Source: Chloroflexota bacterium (GTDB taxonomy: Bacteria > Chloroflexota > Ktedonobacteria > Ktedonobacterales > Ktedonobacteraceae). From it: a stretch of DNA of 17,131 bases. The translations under genes were made by a program, and so were the position numbers. The stretch covers positions 1 through 17,131 of the forward strand of contig CADDZH010000109.1 of assembly GCA_902812455.1 (NCBI GenBank), read 5' to 3'. The notes beneath the pieces are model-generated. The model searched no databases. It had not been told where the DNA came from and was given only the letters and a program-made list of their open reading frames with translations. This document shows positions 15,344-17,131 of this stretch, one piece after another (position 1 is the first letter of the stretch; each line of letters starts with the position of its first letter).

Positions 15344-16189
15344 TTATGAACGTTCACCAAACAGGTTCCGAAATTCCGTGCCCGGCAACATCTCTTTTTC
15401 CATGCTGCTGTAAGTGCCGCTCGCCAGCAGTTCGGAGGCGATAGTACGCAGGTGTCCCAGAGCAGCGCGCATCAACCCGGAGGCCAAAGAGACGCGGGCC
15501 ACGCCCAGTTCGGCCAGCATAGGTATGGGAGGGGCCGGTGGGCCACCAACGACATTGATCGCACCACCAATCTCTTTGACAAAATCAGCGATGGTCTTTC
15601 TATCACTTACACCTATCAAGAAAATACAATCGGCGCCGGCTTCGCGGTAGGCCTGGGCACGCTGGACAGCCTGCTCGAAACGGCTGGATGCATCTCCTGT
15701 GGGCAAGAGATAGACATCGGTGCGAGCATTCACAACAAGCGGCACATCCATAGAAGCTGCTGCCTCCTGAATGGCTTTGAGCAGATCCACCTGGTAAGCA
15801 ATATCTACCAGCTTTTTTTCCTGGTGTTTCGTCGAATCCTCGATGTTGATACCAACCGCTCCCGCCTCGATGACCTCCCTGACGGTTTGTACGACCTCTT
15901 CGACGTTATTACCATAGCCCGCCTCTAGATCAACGGAAACGGGACGCTCAATTACGCGCGTGATGCGTTTCACCGCCTGGAGCATCATCTCGCGGCTGAT
16001 ATATTCCCCATCAGGATAACCGAGCGAGGCTGCCAGGCCAGAACTGGTCGTCGCTATCGCTTGGAAGCCAGCCTGCTCAAAAATACGAGCGCTGGCGGCA
16101 TCCCAGGCGTTCGGCAAGATAAGGATATTGGGGCCAGCATGCAACTGGCGAAACTGGTTCGCTTTGTCTTTTTGCGTACTGGTAGTCAT
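15344..16189 (-). CDS. Isocitrate lyase/PEP mutase superfamily enzyme
   Basis: A 281-residue protein of the isocitrate lyase/phosphoenolpyruvate mutase (alpha/beta)8 superfamily. It has PNAWDAASARIFEQAGFQAIATTSSG (26-51), the metal-binding VDLEAGYG (86-93, Asp87), GINIEDS (113-119), NARTDVYLL (154-162) and GADCIFLIGV. The lyase catalytic motif KKCGH/KRCGH, expected just after NIED, is absent (the sequence reads STKHQEKKL). So it is not a standard isocitrate or 2-methylisocitrate lyase, and a carboxy-phosphonoenolpyruvate-mutase-like, oxaloacetate-decarboxylase-like or other C-C cleaving role fits better. Mg2+ dependence is expected. Start: ATG at 16187-16189 with GGGAG (16199-16203 read on the minus strand). 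No phosphonate genes lie nearby. Confidence 0.88.
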   Translation of the reverse strand: MTTSTQKDKANQFRQLHAGPNILILPNAWDAASARIFEQAGFQAIATTSSGLAASLGYPDGEYISREMMLQAVKRITRVIERPVSVDLEAGYGNNVEEVVQTVREVIEAGAVGINIEDSTKHQEKKLVDIAYQVDLLKAIQEAAASMDVPLVVNARTDVYLLPTGDASSRFEQAVQRAQAYREAGADCIFLIGVSDRKTIADFVKEIGGAINVVGGPPAPPIPMLAELGVARVSLASGLMRAALGHLRTIASELLASGTYSSMEKEMLPGTEFRNLFGERS

Positions 16190-16464
16190 TGCTATGCTCC
16201 CTATTCACGTTCGTTCGCATTCGCACTGTTGAAACTCTTTGCAGGATATTTTACCACGTGTATGATACAGTAATGGCGATCTTACATTTTTGTGGAATGC
16301 AATTCCCTATGAGCTTATCCGAAAACCGGATCATGGCCTGACTCCCACAAGGGGAGTCACTACATCTTCTTTCCTTGGAGGCCACAAGATGTCGTGGCCT
16401 CCCTTGTGGGGGCCAGGGTTCCGCATAAGTTCTATATGGTATTGAAAGGAGAGCAACTTCACCT
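16190..16464. promoter_or_regulatory. Divergent intergenic region with two perfect hairpins
   Basis: This spacer must hold the start signals of the minus-strand PEP-mutase-like gene and the plus-strand flavin reductase gene. TAAAAT (minus strand, about 16246-16251) is a weak -10 candidate, and the palindrome TGTATGATACA (16259-16269) could be an operator. The right half has two perfect stems: GACTCCC (16340-16346) with GGGAGTC (16352-16358), loop ACAAG; and GGAGGCCAC (16377-16385) with GTGGCCTCC (16394-16402), loop of 8 bases. It continues with CCTTGTGGGGGCCAGGGTTCC, similar to the second half of the dispersed repeat at 2229 and 13922. These stems would lie in the flavin reductase leader. Confidence 0.55.
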
Positions 16465-16941
16465 ATGGATCCAGCGGTGAAAAAACAGGCGCTGCGCACC
16501 TTTACCTATGGATTATATGCCGTCTCGTGCGCCAACGAAGGCGAAGTCAATATCTTTACAGCAAACTGGTTGACGCAGGTATCTTTCGATCCGCCCTTAA
16601 TTGCCATCTCGGTTGAGAACGATTCGAAGTCATTACCCATGATCCTGCGCAGCCGGGTCTTCACCATTAACGTCTATCGCTCTGGCAGCCGCGAGCTGGC
16701 CGGCAAACTGGGAAAGTCAGCCATACAACATCCCGATAAATTGGACGGTGTCGAGTATGATATCGGGCCAAATGGCTGCCCCATTCTTCATGATGCGTTG
16801 GCGTGGGTAGCATGTAAAGTGCTGCATACAGCGGAAGCAGGCGATTCGACTTTGATTGTCGCCGAGGTTGTCGATGCAGGGATGCGAGGAGAGGGCCAGG
16901 CTTTGACGATGGCCGAGGCCGGCTTCAGGCACGCGGGGTAG
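16465..16941 (+). CDS. Flavin reductase family protein
   Basis: A 158-residue protein of the flavin reductase-like (split-barrel FMN-binding) family, of full normal length. It shows the family opening ALRTFTYGLYAVSCANEGEVNIFTANWLTQVSFDPPLIAISVEN (9-52), then MILRSRVFTINVYRSGSRELAGKLG (60-84), with the end GQALTMAEAGFRHAG matching the conserved C-terminus. Such proteins reduce FMN or FAD with NAD(P)H to feed monooxygenases, or bind FMN for other reductions. A partner among the flavin monooxygenases at 2313-5389 is conceivable but 11 kb away. ATG at 16465; AAGGAG at 16446-16451 is rather far (13 bases), so initiation may be modest. Confidence 0.85.
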   Translation: MDPAVKKQALRTFTYGLYAVSCANEGEVNIFTANWLTQVSFDPPLIAISVENDSKSLPMILRSRVFTINVYRSGSRELAGKLGKSAIQHPDKLDGVEYDIGPNGCPILHDALAWVACKVLHTAEAGDSTLIVAEVVDAGMRGEGQALTMAEAGFRHAG

Positions 16942-16950
16942 ATATAATGA

Positions 16951-16969
16951 ATCCGCCAGGGAGGCGGAT
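16951..16969. terminator. Hairpin after the flavin reductase gene
   Basis: ATCCGCC (16951-16957) pairs perfectly with GGCGGAT (16963-16969) around AGGGA, 9 bases after the stop at 16939-16941. It lacks a T-run on the plus strand, so termination is only possible, not shown. It may serve both strands if the gene suggested at the right edge is real. Confidence 0.4.
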
Positions 16970-17049
16970 CGTACCTGTAGGGGCAAGGAGTGGTGGGGAA
17001 GCGGTGTGGGGGCCTTGCGCCTTGTTCTTGTGCCCTCGCCCTCCTCTCG

Positions 17050-17130
17050 TCAACTGGAGGTGATGGTGACCATGCTGGCGGAGCTTGAGACTTCAATGTC
17101 GTAGTATGGGGCAGCCGGATCAAAACCAGG
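17050..17130 (-). CDS. Possible 3' end of a convergent gene at the right edge
   Basis: On the minus strand one frame reads in from the edge as PGFDPAAPYYDIEVSSSASM..TSS and stops at TGA (17050-17052). The 26 residues have ordinary composition and look more protein-like than the overlapping frames, which are Pro/Arg-rich. Only this tail is visible, so no family can be named. The assignment is tentative. Confidence 0.25.
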   Translation of the reverse strand, partial: PGFDPAAPYYDIEVSSSASMVTITSS

Positions 17131-17131
17131 G

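Noticed and set aside
16788..17123. 111-codon minus-strand frame at the right edge
   Set aside because: Pro/Arg-rich translation overlapping the flavin reductase gene and repeat DNA; the other minus frame ending at 17050 is more protein-like.

Overview
The window looks like a chromosomal segment of a Ktedonobacteria-type Chloroflexota bacterium. That placement is inference. It rests on moderate-to-high GC, frequent flavin-dependent enzymes, NCS1 and APC permeases, spacers filled with G-rich hairpin repeats (GTAGGGGC..., CTCCCTTGTGGGGCCAGG...), and Gram-positive-style Shine-Dalgarno sites (AAGGAG, GAGGAGG). No rRNA, tRNA, CRISPR array, transposase or prophage gene is visible.

Layout. (1) 1-1988: the 3' end of an APC-type amino-acid permease, then a complete NCS1 cytosine/purine-type permease. 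(2) 1989-2312: a repeat-rich spacer with strong hairpins, an extended -10 promoter and one copy of a ~65-bp dispersed repeat. (3) 2313-8593: a tight six-gene run encoding an LLM-type flavin oxidoreductase, a two-domain FAD hydroxylase/old-yellow-enzyme fusion (anthraniloyl-CoA monooxygenase / salicylyl-CoA 5-hydroxylase type), an SDR dehydrogenase, a crotonase, a RidA-family protein and an acyl-CoA dehydrogenase. (4) 8594-8837: a spacer of tandem and inverted repeats. (5) 8838-10747: a phenylacetate-CoA-ligase-family aryl-CoA ligase, a 70-residue helical protein of unknown function and a DUF2752 membrane protein. (6) 10912-13848: a large secreted protein and a lipoprotein with a probable lectin-like domain. 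(7) 13987-16189, minus strand: an isocitrate lyase/PEP mutase superfamily enzyme followed by a cardiolipin-synthase-like phospholipase D protein. (8) 16190-17131: hairpin-rich leader, a flavin reductase gene, and what may be the 3' end of a convergent gene at the right edge.

Main reading. Genes 2313-10413 form a plausible aerobic CoA-thioester route for an aromatic acid. The ligase would make aryl-CoA. The fusion protein would hydroxylate the ring and then reduce it to a non-aromatic enone, as the Azoarcus evansii 2-aminobenzoyl-CoA monooxygenase/reductase does. The RidA, crotonase, SDR and acyl-CoA dehydrogenase would handle nitrogen loss, ring opening and beta-oxidation. Anthranilate is the favoured substrate because a RidA protein sits in the run; salicylate or another 2-substituted benzoate remains possible. 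Two enzymes are non-canonical at their catalytic positions: the crotonase lacks both acid residues of hydratases, and the RidA protein has Thr where the imine-hydrolysing Arg is expected. They may therefore carry out steps other than those their family names suggest.
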